From assembly GCA_003996215.1 (NCBI GenBank), contig QJPP01000273.1:186001-250000 (forward strand): DNA of 64,000 nt, written 5' to 3'. This DNA is from Jaltomata sinuosa (lineage: Eukaryota > Streptophyta > Magnoliopsida > Solanales > Solanaceae). The translations under genes and the position numbers were made by a program. How positions within the stretch are numbered: the first letter of the stretch is position 1; each line of letters starts with the position of its first letter. This document shows, in pieces, positions 48,384 through 60,708 of the stretch. The notes below the pieces were generated by a model, which worked only from the letters and a program-made list of their open reading frames with translations, was not told where the DNA came from and ran no database searches.

Positions 48384-48591
48384 TAGGGGTCGTTTGGTTG
48401 TTAACAATATTATTCTAGAATTATAATTTTGGAATCATTATTCTATATTTAATGTGGGATAAATAATATCAAGATTTTGGTATAAAATTTTTACCGCTAT
48501 TAATTAATACATATAATTAAACACGAAATAAATGTAATCCTAAATTTTATGTTAAAATTAGTATCCTAATCTCAGTAAACAAACACCCCTT
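48384..48591. mobile_element. MITE with AGGGGTCGTTTGG ends
   Basis: Left AGGGGTCGTTTGGTTG, right CAAACAAACACCCCT. Internal 'ttattctagaattataattttggaatcatta' is palindromic. Confidence 0.72.
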
Positions 48592-50449
48592 AAAAACTTA
48601 GCATGGTCAATCCTATTATGTGACACTATTTTTTTTATTAGTTTGTCTCAAAAATGATAATTTTTTCTATATTTGAAAAATAATACTTATTTTTAAAAAA
48701 AAATGAATGGTGTTCCTTCTTCCATCCTATACAATTTTGATAATGCTAAACTTTAAGTTTTCTTACTTAAACCTTAGTATCTTTCTTTTATATTAACATA
48801 AATCTCATGGCGTGTTCAAGATTAAAGTTTCAGACGTCTTTTTTTGCTCTCTTAAATTATGTGCCCTCTTCAAACACCGCTTTATAAATTAGAACAGAGG
48901 GAGTAATTGATATGTTTTGTAAAAAAATATTAATAATAAGCATTTTTTTCTGTTAAAGTGGCTAGATTTTTTTTTGAAGTTATTTATCATATATATAAAT
49001 TTAAAAGTATTTCTACAAGAAAAATAATGAAAAATGAAATTGGATTGAACGAGAAGTTAGGGTTTGTTTCCAAGAGGGTATTTTTGAGATTACATAAGCT
49101 ATTAGGGATAAATTAAACAAATAAAGTTAGTTTTACCCCAAAATATTTATATTAAGGTGAAAAAAAGTATAAATTGAAAGTGAGCAACTTATGATTGTTG
49201 GCTGATTTTCGCATATAACATGTTTGGCATAACTTTTAGAAAACTAAAAATGCTTTAATTTTTCAAAAAATAAAGTATTTATCTCAAAAAATCATAGTAT
49301 TTGATCAAAATTTTAAGAATAAATAAGTGTGCATAGTACTTGTATGGACGAAAACTAAAATGATTATTGTTTTGCTCTTTTCAAAACCTTCTATAGACTT
49401 CGAATGAATCTTATTTATATGTCGATGGAGATTAAATAGAAACTACATCTAGAGGAACGTTTTAAACATTACGTTCATGCATAACTTTCTTATCAAGATT
49501 AGCACGGTTAATGATCCTCAAGTATTAATTACATGATTTGACTATCAACTACCATTGTAGACAACTAATCTACTACCAAAGTGTCATAAACTTGATCCCT
49601 CTCTATTTTTATGATTATAAATTAAACTAAAAACTTAATTAGAGTATCTTATAATTCAAATCATTTATTTATTAAAATATCGTTAATTGTAAAGAGGATC
49701 ATCACGTGTTTTTTTCCTCTGTAATTTAACACTTATAATACTTTCTTAAATAAAGGATGTATACATCGAAATTTTTGTGGAACTCTACAAGACAGTTAAA
49801 TTTTGTTGGAATTTTTGGAGGCTATTCTATTTTAAGTCTTAACTCATATCTATATAAAGGGTAACATTTTTCTTTGAAAAGACATCTCGAAATCTCATAA
49901 ACTCATGAGATATTCATAAGGGGATCAAAACATCAAAGACAACCTTTGTCAAAGTTGTCGTCCAACGTTCCTAGCGATCAAATACATCGCAAGAAGGTCT
50001 AAATCATCCTACATTCGAAAAATGCGTTACTAATGACTCTTGAATTACGAAAAAAATTCACAAAAAAAAATAAAGAGAACAAAATTGTACTCACACTGTT
50101 TATTAATAAAATTATATTTTTTTTTTTGTGATTGTAATTTATTTTTTATTACTTTAAAATTTGTTGCAGAACAAAGAATCAAACATAATTGCGCTCTAAC
50201 ACTAACAAAAGTTCTAAATGCATAGATAAACTAAAAAATATTTATTAGCACATCATATTAATTTACTTAAATACCCTTGTAATAAAGTGTTAGGTGGTGG
50301 GAGTTAGGGGGGGTGGGGTCAAAAGGGAAGGACCAAAAAAGTCTTAATTGCTATTGTTGCGTACCTAATCCGCCAATTTGGGTGAGGTGGGGTCAGGGGT
50401 TGCTCAATTTCTTTTGGTTTATAGAGAGACACGTTTTCCATAAAAATTA
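48592..50449. other. Gene-free AT-rich stretch
   Basis: No gene. One segment at 48720-48905 has Stowaway-like ends ('ttccttcttccatcctata', 'ttagaacagagggag'). The segment at 50290-50410 ('gggtcaaaagggaaggacc') recurs near 20500. Confidence 0.45.
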
Positions 50450-50907
50450 CTCTCTCCGCTTCAATTTATTTGTCTGATTTTAACCTAATATTACAGAGTT
50501 TAAAAAAGTAAGGAAGGTCCTTCGGGATGGCTCAGTTGGTTTGGAGGGTAGTTATCCACACAGATGATCCGGGATCGATCTCCCCTCAATGCCTTCTGAG
50601 TCGAGCCTGTCGCACAGGGCTTGCCTAGTGCGATTTACATCCCCTGTGTGGTTTGCAGGCTGTGGCAGAGGTTATAGCGGCTGCGGGTTATCCTGTGGTT
50701 CCAAAAAAAAAAGTAAAGAAATTTTTTGAATCTTGTACTCTTAAACTAAAGATATATAGAACGTACTAAAATATCCTTTAATCGTATAATCTTAAACCTC
50801 ATGTAATTTAGAAAGTTGAAATTAATGAGTTACCAAAAAAAGAAAGAAATATTATTTTTGAAACGGATTAAGAAAAAAGTAAGACATACAAATTGAAATG
50901 AAGGAGC
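50450..50907. mobile_element. Stowaway MITE split by a SINE
   Basis: Left CTCTCTCCGCTTCAATTTAT, right 'acaaattgaaatgaaggag'. The SINE at 50517-50712 lies inside it. Confidence 0.7.
50517..50712 (+). mobile_element. tRNA-derived SINE
   Basis: A-box-like GGCTCAGTTGG and B-box-like GGGATCGATCTCC at the start, body 'cgcacagggcttgcctagtgcg' and 'ggcagaggttatagcggctg', ending in an A-run. The flanks aaaaaagtaaggaa and aaaaaagtaaagaa look like its target duplication. Same family as 29573-29822. Confidence 0.8.
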
Positions 50908-52009
50908 AATCTTTCAGAATTTATAAAATATACAAATATTTTACACAAATTAAGTAAGAAAATAATTATCAAAAGAACAAGTTGGGTAGCTAATAGTACT
51001 AGATCTTTTTCTTCCTAATGATGCATGAATTTTAATGTAGAGATTAAAATGAATTTTATTTAATTTTTTAAGAGAATATTTAATAATTAATATTGGTTAT
51101 TTTAATTTAAATATTACTGTGAAAATACTTCATTTGTTTCTATTTATTTGGCGTAGTTTGAATGAATATGAAGTAAAAGAAAGAAAGAAAGAAATGTACG
51201 TCTTAAAAGTTGCGGTGAGATGGAGGTTCTACCCTTAATCAGAAGTCTCGAGTTCGAGTTGATAAAATCCTGATAAGGAATGTTTTCCCCTGAAATAGGC
51301 AGTATGCGATACAAATCTAAATTAATCAAAACTCAAGTATAAATAGCAAACACCTGATGAAAAATCAAAAAAAGTATTTCGAAACTTATAATCTTAAATG
51401 TATCATGATATTTTTTTTTACCTAAAACATAAAGGAGGGAGTACATTATACTGAGGAAAGTTTCACCAACTTAGTTTTGACCACTATTGGAATTTGGATG
51501 GTTAAAGCCAAAACTGGGAATTTTCTTCTATGACTTTTAATAGATGGTCCTAGAAAAAAATTAATAAATTGTCCTAACTTTTCCAACTACATAAGTAAGA
51601 AGGACTTTCATATCTGAAATCTGAAGGTTTTATGTTCAAATTAACGATCAAAATTAAATTATTCGTCTCTTAAAATTTGAATTATAATTACATAAATTGA
51701 GACAGAGAAAATAATAATTTACTAATATTTGTAGACTTAAAGAAAACATTTTCTAACTTCTTCTTAGTCATACCTCATTTTCTAATTCAAGCTAACATAA
51801 TTTAAGAATATAGTTGCTTGACACTCTTGGCTTTCATACTAGTAATCATAGTATTAATTTTATAGTTTTTTTGTCCTTCGATTTCTGTTACTACATATTG
51901 TTATTTATACTTTAATTATCACACTATTTTATTTTATAGTTATTGTTCCATTTTGCCTAAAATATTTTGTCATGCTTTCTATAGTATTTTATCATGATTT
52001 CTTCACTTC
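50908..52009. other. Gene-free stretch
   Basis: A Stowaway-like element lies at about 51128-51442 ('cttcatttgtttctatttattt' to 'aaacataaaggagggag'). 51497-51600 matches 30415-30560. No gene. Confidence 0.45.
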
Positions 52010-52150
52010 TATAACAATAAAAACATACTCAGTGTAATTTTCCACAAATGAAGTCTGAAGAGAATAGAGTATAAAGTGTATACAAAGTTTACCTCTACTT
52101 CGTGGTAGTAAAGATGTTATTTTCGAAGGATCCTCGGCTTGAGTACAATA
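52010..52150 (-). mobile_element. TS-type SINE
   Basis: 'ctcagtgtaattttccacaa', 'tttacctctacttcgtgg', 'atcctcggcttgag'. Target duplication not evident. Confidence 0.65.
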
Positions 52151-52267
52151 AAATTAAAGTATGTATGAAAATGAAAAACGAAAGTGAAGAAAATGTCATA
52201 ATAACTAATAGGGATTTCTTCACTTTTGTTATTTATTTTCCTATCGAATTTGATATGTTTTTTCTTG

Positions 52268-52372
52268 AATCGAGTGTCTAACAGAAACAGGCTCTCTACC
52301 TCTCAAGGTAGGGGTAGATTCTGCATACACTCTACATCCTCAAACACCATTTGTGAGATTACACTGATTAAT
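52268..52372 (+). mobile_element. TS-type SINE, opposite orientation
   Basis: 'agaaacaggctctctacctc', 'aaggtaggggtagattctgc' and 'gtgagattacactgattaat'. It lies about 120 bp from the minus-strand copy, so the pair forms a loose inverted repeat. Confidence 0.68.
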
Positions 52373-54142
52373 TTATGATTGTTTATAGTTGCCTGACACT
52401 CTCCAACTCATCCCGTTAATATTTAAAATTTTATACGACCATTTTCTTCTATTCAAATTGTAAACGTTTCGAGTAAATGGTCCAACAACGTTAGGTCCGA
52501 TACTCGAAACGTGTCACCCGACAATGAAGTAAAGGATAATATGAGCAAAGAAAAAGGCAGTTTATGATTGACACACGGCTTCACTCTGATTGGTTCCTTT
52601 CTTGACCTTTTTTTGTGATTGGTGGGTCCCATTATCATAAAAAGTTTTTTTAAAAAAAATTAAAATAAATTCCACACATATACCCAAAAAAAAAACACTC
52701 TCTTTACACGTCTCTACCCAAAAGTGGGGCAAAGAAAAGTTTTTTAAAAAAACTTTTTTTTTATGTTTGAAATATTTTAGAAAAGGCCAAAATGAATTGA
52801 TTAGACCTTACCACCTCACCAAAAAATACGTCGGGCGTTAAATATTCTTTCATATTTAATTAGAGATTAGGTATTGAATAGTTGGGAGATTATAGTGTCA
52901 TCTAAGAATTTAATCGAACTTAATAATTTATGTTCAAACAGTGTATTTGTATTGTAAACTCATTGAGTATGAACAAATTATTAACTTAGAATTCAATAAC
53001 TTAAAAAAAATAGAAAGTCAGAATCCACAAGCTTCAAATTTTGTTTCTGCATCTCATATTGGAGTCTTGATAAATAAAACTGCTCTTTATAGGAAGCGTT
53101 TTTATCTCCATTGTGATTTCTTACATGAATTCATATTAATCGAGCATCCAAACTGGTATCAAATATTGTGTGAGAAATGAGAAATGAATTGATTAAACCT
53201 TACCACTTCACCATAAATTGTGTCAGGTGTTAAGTATCATTTCATCCTTAAACAGAGGTCTCATAATGAATAAAGGTAAAATTATTGTGTCAATTAAGAA
53301 TTCGGTTCGAACTTAGTAGCTTTTGTTTAAATCCTGTATTTATTCTAAAAATTTATTGAATGTAACAAAACATTAGTTTAGAACTCAATCACTTTCTTTA
53401 AAAAAATATTAGATTTCAAAACCTATAATCTTTAAATTCTGACTCCACCTCTCACGTTGATATCCTAATAAATAAAATTACTCTTAGTAGGAAGCGTTTT
53501 CATCTCATAAAATGTGATTTTTTTATAAGAATTTGAATTAGTCGAGCTTTCAAATAGTACCAAATATTGTGTTATAATAAATAATACATATTCCTTCATT
53601 TTTAACCAGCAGATGTCTCATATTTGAATCAAGACAATGAAATTGCTTTTTCTAGCAATCACCATAGTATTCAAAATTGAATTTTCTAACGCGAATTCAG
53701 ATCAATCGACCACCAAAACGAATACGAAAACAAAAAAAATTGAATTGATTAGACTTGTGGGACCCGAGATATGTTGAGAATCTTTCTCGTTTGTGGGGTC
53801 AGGTGTTCTGTTTCTTTGACACGTGTACAGTAAATGTGGGTCCCACACAATATTAATTTTTAATTTTTGGTTAATGAGAGGGGGACAAAGGATAAAATTG
53901 GAACCAGACAAAAATGTTTTTTTTTTTAATTCTAAAAAACTGAAAACCACTCACATAAGGTGGAGCGTGGAGTGCACGCGTTCTTAGCCGCCGGCTGCTT
54001 GGAATTGCTTTGCTAAGTGATGTCGTATTGCATACGTGTGATTTGGTTAATTTTAATTGAAATCTTAATTAACATATTAAATTAATTTTTTTTTTTAAAA
54101 TAAAAAATCCCTTTTTTAATCACTCGACTTAAAAAATTTCAC
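52373..54142. other. Gene-free stretch with a doubled segment
   Basis: 52790-53180 and 53185-53590 are diverged tandem copies ('gaattgattagaccttaccac', 'ttgaaagtcagaatc'-like, 'ttataggaagcgtttttatctcc', 'atcgagcatccaaactggtatcaaatattgtg'). No gene. Confidence 0.6.
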
Positions 54143-54264
54143 TCGAACCGAGGGTCTATTGAAATAACATCTCTACCCTTATAATAGGAGTAAAGTTGTG
54201 TACACTCCATCATCTATAGACCCCATTGATGGGATCTCGCTGATATATTATTATTGTTGTTGTT
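54143..54264 (+). mobile_element. TS-type SINE with TTG tail
   Basis: Body 'ccgagggtctattgaaataac', 'atgggatctcgctgatatat', tail 'ttattattgttgttgttga'. Near-perfect flanks GACTTAAAAAATTTCAC and GACTTAAAAAAATTCAC are the target duplication. Confidence 0.8.
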
Positions 54265-54610
54265 GACTTAAAAAAATTCACTTGTCCAATAGATTGTAAC
54301 AATTATCGATGTATACTTAATAACAACAATAATAATAATTGTGTTTCAACTTCAAGTAAGTTAAAATTGGTTATATAAATTTTCACTTTTTCATTTAAGA
54401 AATACACAAAAGACTTTTATACATATCGTGATAAAAAAAATTATGTTATATATATAAGAACAAAATTATTTTTTTACGTATAATACATAGTAAGATTTTA
54501 TTATGTAATTTTAAGATCCTTTTTGACCAATTAACTAAATAATATATATATATATGACATGAAAGACTACCTTAAATGTCTTGTTGTTTTCTACAAGAGT
54601 ATGATATAAA

Positions 54611-55056
54611 TTAAAGGCTTAATATATAATCAACTTCTTAAATTTATTGGGATATTCTATTTAGATATTCGAACTAAGTTATGTTCTAATTGAACACTTT
54701 AACTCCCAATAAAATATTTTAATTAGACACTTTCAATTCAATTTTTGAGAGAAAAAAATCGTGTGAATATGCTATCTCCCTATAACTATATGCATCAACC
54801 TCAAGTATAAATGTCTGAGATTTTACGATTTACTGTGGTGAATGCATATAATATAACTAAAGGAAATGACATATTTTATATGGTTAACTTAACAACCTAA
54901 TAGACATATGAAAACACACACAACAAATTTTTCAAAAATTAGACTGAAAGTATCTAATTGAAAAACTTTATTAGAAATTGAGGTGTTCAATTGAAACATA
55001 ACTTAATTTAAGTAGAATAATCTACTAAATTTAAGAGGCTGATTATGTATTAAATT
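54611..55056. mobile_element. Long-TIR foldback element, 446 bp
   Basis: Arms of about 130 bp. The left arm ('ggcttaatatataatcaac', 'cttaaatttattgggatatt', 'aagttatgttctaattgaacac') matches the reverse complement of the right arm ('taatacataatcagcctctt', 'aagttatgtttcaattgaacac'). No coding content. Confidence 0.82.
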
Positions 55057-56881
55057 TAAATTAAAATATGATGCAATTTTATAAGTCAAAGTTGCGATCT
55101 GTCTTATATTAACATGATATAAAATTATATTTTAAAATGTATTTTCCATACAATTTAACTTTCGAAAAACGATACATGAGAAGTAAAATATAACTAAGAG
55201 AAGTAGTTCTTCTTGATTGTGACATCACATATCCAAAATCTTATTTACCAGAGTCCAGAAGTGATTCTTTCTCTAGTCAATTTTTTCAATTCCAAAATTA
55301 ATGGAAGTATAGTTATTGGTTTTTATTTTTCTTTTGCCCAAAATTTTGCTCCATTTGATAGTGAAATGTGAAATTGATGTGATTTTCAAGTTTTACCTTA
55401 GCTTGTACTCTCTATATTTCAATTTATGTATCACAATTTAAATTTTGAGAATCAAATTTCTTGATTTTAACCGTAAATTCGAATATAACATCTTTAAGTT
55501 TCTTAAAATAAAATCTACATAAAAAGGAGCAAAAATCATAATAATAAACTATTAAGATATTTAAAAGTCATATAAAAAAATTAGAATAAAAATATGTTTG
55601 GCTCTCAATACTCCATCCTTTTCATTTATTTATAGTACTATTTGAATAGGTACAAAAAAATAAAATTGATACATAAGTTAAATACATTTAACATATTAAA
55701 AAGAACTCTTAGTAACTAACATGTCAATGATCATAAGATTATATTATTAATGGCAAATTATCTTGTTTTGATAGGGACAAAAAGAAATTAAGAATGTAAT
55801 GCAAAATGGGATTAGTAGTTTTGTGATAAAGATATATAGGATTAGATGTTAATTGTTTCAAATGCAGAAGTCTTGTTATTAATCAATTAATTACTTGCAA
55901 AACTATTGGAGAATAGACTGCAATATTTTATTTTATTTTTTAGTTTGTCATCCAGTGTTTGATATTTATATGAGTCCGATTAAATTTGAATCCACGTCAA
56001 AAAAAAAATTACATTGAAAATAAAGCACCCCGTAACAAATAGACAACTATATACTCATAGCTTAAATTATATGTTTTTTCTTTCGCTATTATTACTTTCA
56101 TTAATCGATGTCTCATGACATGTCATCTATTATATTGGACCTTTTATTTGTCTACATAGTTCCACTTTGGTCAATTTTAGGCCAAAGTTGGACCATTGTG
56201 GGGGCAAATATAGTACGAAATTAATAGTGTGGAGGCTTTCATATGGACCAAAAGATAAATAGAAGAAAATATATAATAAAATTGATATTTTAATTATAAA
56301 TTTTACTTCATTCATTTTAATTTGATTGTCTTATTTTTCTTTTCAATTGACATGTTTAAGATCACAAAATTAAAGAAAATTTTGGTACATTTGACATATC
56401 TATAATTTAAGATCACAAAATTTAAAAGTTTCATATATACTTTCTTAAATTAAATGTCAAATTAAAATAAGACTAACAAATTGAAACGGAGAGGGTAACA
56501 TTTACCCTACTTTCTAAAGGTTTGGCAACTTTTGTCTAGCAAGTTAAGGCAAGTAAGATTACGTAAAGCAATTCTTTTTCATGTTTCCACTTTAATCTTG
56601 CTTTGCATGCTTTATATAAGTTATATTACTTTTTACATGATTACATGATTGTTTTTACTTTGGAAATAATATACTATCACTTAAGAAAGTTCTTTTGACT
56701 AAGAAATGTAAGAGTACCTAACTTTCAAAGACGGATTATAGTTTTTTATATATGCCCTTATGGTAAAAATTTCACGGGGTATTCTATTTGGGTATCGTTT
56801 ATTTAATTTATACCTATTTTAAAAAATGTTTACATGTCTACTCACTTCGACACAAAACTTCAAACATATATATGGTGTGAA
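55057..56881. other. Gene-free AT-rich stretch
   Basis: Stowaway-like ends occur near 55405 ('gtactctctatatttcaattt') and 56306-56494 ('ttcattttaatttgattgtctt' to 'aaattgaaacggagaggg'). No gene. Confidence 0.45.
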
Positions 56882-57051
56882 CAGTGACATAGCCACACGT
56901 AATGAAGGGTAGCCAGTCAAAACACCCTTCGATCAAAAAATGATATTATATATAGAAAATTATACGTTGTAGATAAGTCAAAAATTATTCTTTTTCATAC
57001 GTGTATTTTAAATTTTGAGTACCCTTAATGAAATTTTTGGCTTCATCATTG
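56882..57051. mobile_element. Sister copy of the gene C intron element (hAT MITE)
   Basis: 170 bp, from CAGTGACATAGCCACACG to TGGCTTCATCATTG. It matches the intron element end to end except for the nested insert ('atgaagggtagccag', 'acacccttcgatcaaaaa', 'tatatatagaaaattat', 'cccttaatgaaattt'). Flanks ggtgtgaa (56874-56881) and ggtgccaa (57052-57059) match at 6 of 8 positions. It lies outside any gene, showing that the family is mobile. Confidence 0.83.
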
Positions 57052-57269
57052 GGTGCCAAAAGTAGGATTTGGGCAAAACTATTTGATGTTACATATGGCT
57101 GAAGTTTAGGTATTGCCTGAAGTTCATGCACATATATATAGCTGGAGTTCAGATAAAAATGACCGAATTCAATCATATACATGGCTAAAGTTCCGACAAA
57201 AAAAATGAACTTCAGCCATATGAAGTTTCAAATATCGCATCTAAAGTTGTTTAAACAACGAAGCCAGAA

Positions 57270-57316
57270 GCAGGAAGGAGGGACTTGAACCCTCAACGTC
57301 AGCCTTGGCAAGGCTA
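57270..57316 (-). pseudogene. Fragment of mitochondrial tRNA-Gly(GCC)
   Basis: Minus strand: anticodon arm AGCCTTGCCAAGGCT (anticodon GCC), then the T arm GAGGGTTCAAGTCCCTC and the acceptor 3' strand. This is the 3' two thirds of a plant mitochondrial trnG-GCC as I remember it. The 5' acceptor strand and D arm are missing, so it is not a working tRNA. Confidence 0.68.
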
Positions 57317-58125
57317 TCTTGAGACGCCCCTATTCTCATATTTCTATTAGCAAGTCTGAAGCATGCCATCAAGAGCTCGAAGCACAAAAAAGGTCAAGCT
57401 ATAAAGATGCTAATACGATTATTCTCGAAACAAAGGCCCCAAAATGAATAAACTTATAAATTCTACATATTAGGAAGATGACTCAAAATGATGGTCCCAA
57501 AATCAGGTATTTATGCACTTAGGCTGCCTTCTGTGACAAAAGTGGTTAAACCTAATAATTAAATTAGAAATTTTGGGCACGTGATTGATTATTTTATGAG
57601 CCAATCCTAAGAAAACAAAACTTAATTGAGTTGACAAGTTGGCCCTTCTAGCCAAAGTGATTGGAATAAGAATTTTGCCCAATATTTTTTTTATAGAGTT
57701 TAAGTTTTATATATATATTGTTAATTTAAAATAATGACTAGATATCAAGTTATTTTTATTTGTTGTAATAGATAATCTATTTTATTTTTAAAATTATAAA
57801 TCAAATAAAGCATGTTTATAAATATTCCTTAACTAATTAAATAGTGTAAAAATTCTTTATCGTAGGGATATATATAACTTAAACTCGATTATATATATCA
57901 TTGAAATGTCACTTCTTGCCTTACAAATTACATCAAACTTAAAGAAGAAGAAAAGGGGAAAAAACAATGAAAAGTAAGTAAGGAAAGGAATTGGATGAAA
58001 GATATGTAAGTGGATAAAAAATGAACTGTAAAATCTAAGAATATGTACTTTTCATTTGGAAATACTTTGTTGATGTTGAGAATATGAACATTTGAAGTTG
58101 AAGTTTCTAAAAAAATAGCATAATA
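57317..58125. other. Gene-free; possible further organelle-derived DNA then AT-rich sequence
   Basis: 57317-57450 has a less AT-rich composition than the surroundings and continues from the tRNA fragment, so it may be part of the same mitochondrial insertion. I cannot assign it. The rest shows nothing. Confidence 0.35.
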
Positions 58126-58440
58126 TATAAACATGCCCTTTATAACTTGGCTTTAACTTACATTTATACCCTTCAATTTTGGATGTGCACAAGTAGACGC
58201 TTAAACTTGTACAAAATTAAACAAGTAGACACACGTGTCCTATGTGACATAATACACGTAGGACGCCACGTAGGAATACGAATTGCCACATAGGAATACG
58301 AATTGCCACATAGGACGTCATGTATGACGTATATGTTTACTTGTTCAACTTTATACAAGTTTAAGTACCTACTTGTGCACATTCAAAGTTGGAGGGCATA
58401 AATGTGAGTTGAGGCCAAGTTAAAGGACATATTTATGTAT
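58126..58440. mobile_element. Long-TIR foldback element
   Basis: The left arm ('cttggctttaacttacatttatacccttcaa', 'gatgtgcacaagtag', 'cttaaacttgta') pairs with the reverse complement of the right arm ('cttggcctcaactcacatttatgccctccaa', 'aatgtgcacaagtagg'). The centre has doubled 'aggaatacgaattgccacat'. Confidence 0.8.
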
Positions 58441-60431
58441 TATTGTATTTAAAAGTTGAATTGTATATGGATGCACATAAATTTCATTTGGAAAAAAAAG
58501 TTTAAAACACATGAATGAAATTTGATAGAAAAATTATTTTCGATAGACTCTCAGCTCAAAAGAAAAGCTTTCGAAGTTCATTATTGATGCAATATAGGTG
58601 TCAAATTTCCTCTATGCCAAAATCATGCTAAAATGATAAAGAGTGAAAAATTGAATAGTACCAATTGTACCCTTGTAATTGTTTTTTCTTTGTTTGTTTC
58701 TTGGTTTTCTTGTTTTTGGAATAACAACTTAGCTATGTGAATCAAAGGGGATTTTGCTTTTCACATATATGGGGGGTCCATTGTCTTTATTAGTCCACAA
58801 CAAGAATTGGTTCTTTTTCAATGTTTGTTTGATTCTTTTTTACTTTGCATAGAAACTCATTCAAATACTTTGCACTTAAAAATATTGATTTCTTCCCAAA
58901 AGAATATATCAAACCCCACCAAAAAGCAATTAACATAACCAAATTATAATTGTATTTATGCCCAATTTGTGGACTCCACAACCCACCAAATTACTAACTT
59001 CACTCTCCAATTCTCCTCCACATACTAATACAAGTTTTTTCCCATCGCAAATCAGTGGAAAATTTGTGCTGTATAAAACATAAATTTTTCACTCATTTTT
59101 CATCGAAGGAGCTCGCTGAAAAAATATACATGTTGTTATTGCATAGATGAACTATTTCAAACAAGAAATTTGTGATAAATGAGTTACTTTTAAGGATTTT
59201 TACGCCCTTTGGCTATTAGAAAAGAAAAATTACAACCGATATCTGGTGGATAAGTCAATCACGCCAAGGGCGGAGCAAGTCTAAAGCTAGGGATTCAATC
59301 AAACTCAATAATGTTTGTTCAAATTTGAAAGGGAGGTACCATTAGTATAGCAAATTACATTCATCATGCTTGCAATAAGCATATTATATTACAAATAAAT
59401 CAATATCCATGAATATAAATGTTACTAATACTACTACTACAACAAGTGCCACAATATCCATCTATCTTTTTAACTAACCACCACATGTGTGCAAGTAAAA
59501 AGAAAGAAAGAAAAAGCAATCACAACCAAGTAGAAATTTATTTTATATATGATGTGATGGCTCCATGCATATAGGTATGATACCATGACAAGTGTGACAC
59601 AAACCTACGTATGTTAAGTTTGAAAAGTTTGTCAAAAAAATAAATAGATTAAGATCAACAGGCATCTACGGGCCTTTAAGATGAAGAACCCTTAATAACT
59701 AGTCAGAACAGGGCCCTCGATGTATCTACTAGCTACACAAAGCAAAGAAAGATTCAAAACTCAACAACTTCGGAAAAAACAGAGCGTACTAGACATTTGC
59801 TTAACTCGACCACACGCAACCGATTCAAAAAAGTATCTAGAATTTATTTTTAAAATTATGAGTTCAGTTACCTAGACATATTATTTTTTGCAATTTTATT
59901 GAAATTCTACATATAAATTTATGCTTCATGTAGAAAGTATTAAGTTCAGATGAACTTAGCTAGCGCCGCATTATTGCATCTGCCGTCCAAAACCAATTAT
60001 GGGTTCAGAAATACTATTTGTTTCAATTTTAAGGAATTTTTACACAGATTTATATTTTGCGTCAAAAATACTAAGTTTATATGTGAGGCCAAAAAAATGA
60101 TTTACATAAAAAAATAAAAAAATAAAAAAATATCACTTGTGCTGTCAAAAGTATAGTCATGATCAATTGAAGATAATTTTCTTTTTTCCTTTTTAAATTG
60201 TTTTTTAGTATAAAGATATAGTTAAAAAGTCACATAAAAAATCCACTTACAGCATGCCAAAACATAGGCAGGGAAAAAGAGAAGATAATAATAAAATATT
60301 AATATAAATTAATTTTTTCAAAAAGTTTTTTGTAGTCCTTTTAGGTATATTCCTTTTTTTACCCCTCCCGTGTCCGATATTCGTATTATCGCATTGAGGC
60401 CGATTAAATTCAGATTCACGCATTGGAGGAT
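58441..60431. other. Gene-free stretch
   Basis: 59040-59110 ('aatcagtggaaaatttgtgctgta...cactcatttttcatcgaagg') is a fragment related to the CACTA element at 60432. A hAT-like start (AGGGCGGAGCAAG) lies at 59269. No gene. Confidence 0.45.
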
Positions 60432-60708
60432 CACTACTAAAAACAAAAAAAATTCCCACCACAACTCAGTGGAAAGTTTGTGTTATAGAACATGATTTTT
60501 CCACTCATTTTTCACCGAACCAGGTCACTGAGAAAATACATGGTGGAAAATAAATTCTCACTGAAATAGTGAGCAACTTTCTAATTTTTTCCATATGGAA
60601 ACATTACTATTTTTTTTTCCACCGATTCAATCAAAATATCAGTGAAAATAGCCACTGAACATTTTCCAATGAAAATTTCAGTGGGAAAATAGTGATTTTG
60701 TAGTATTA
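60432..60708. mobile_element. Small non-autonomous CACTA element
   Basis: It starts CACTACTAAAAAC and ends ATTTTGTAGTATTA. A 3-bp target duplication GAT lies on both sides (60429-60431, 60709-60711). Subterminal 'ctcagtgg', 'cactgag', 'cagtggga' words are repeated, as usual for CACTA ends. 277 bp, no coding. Confidence 0.75.
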
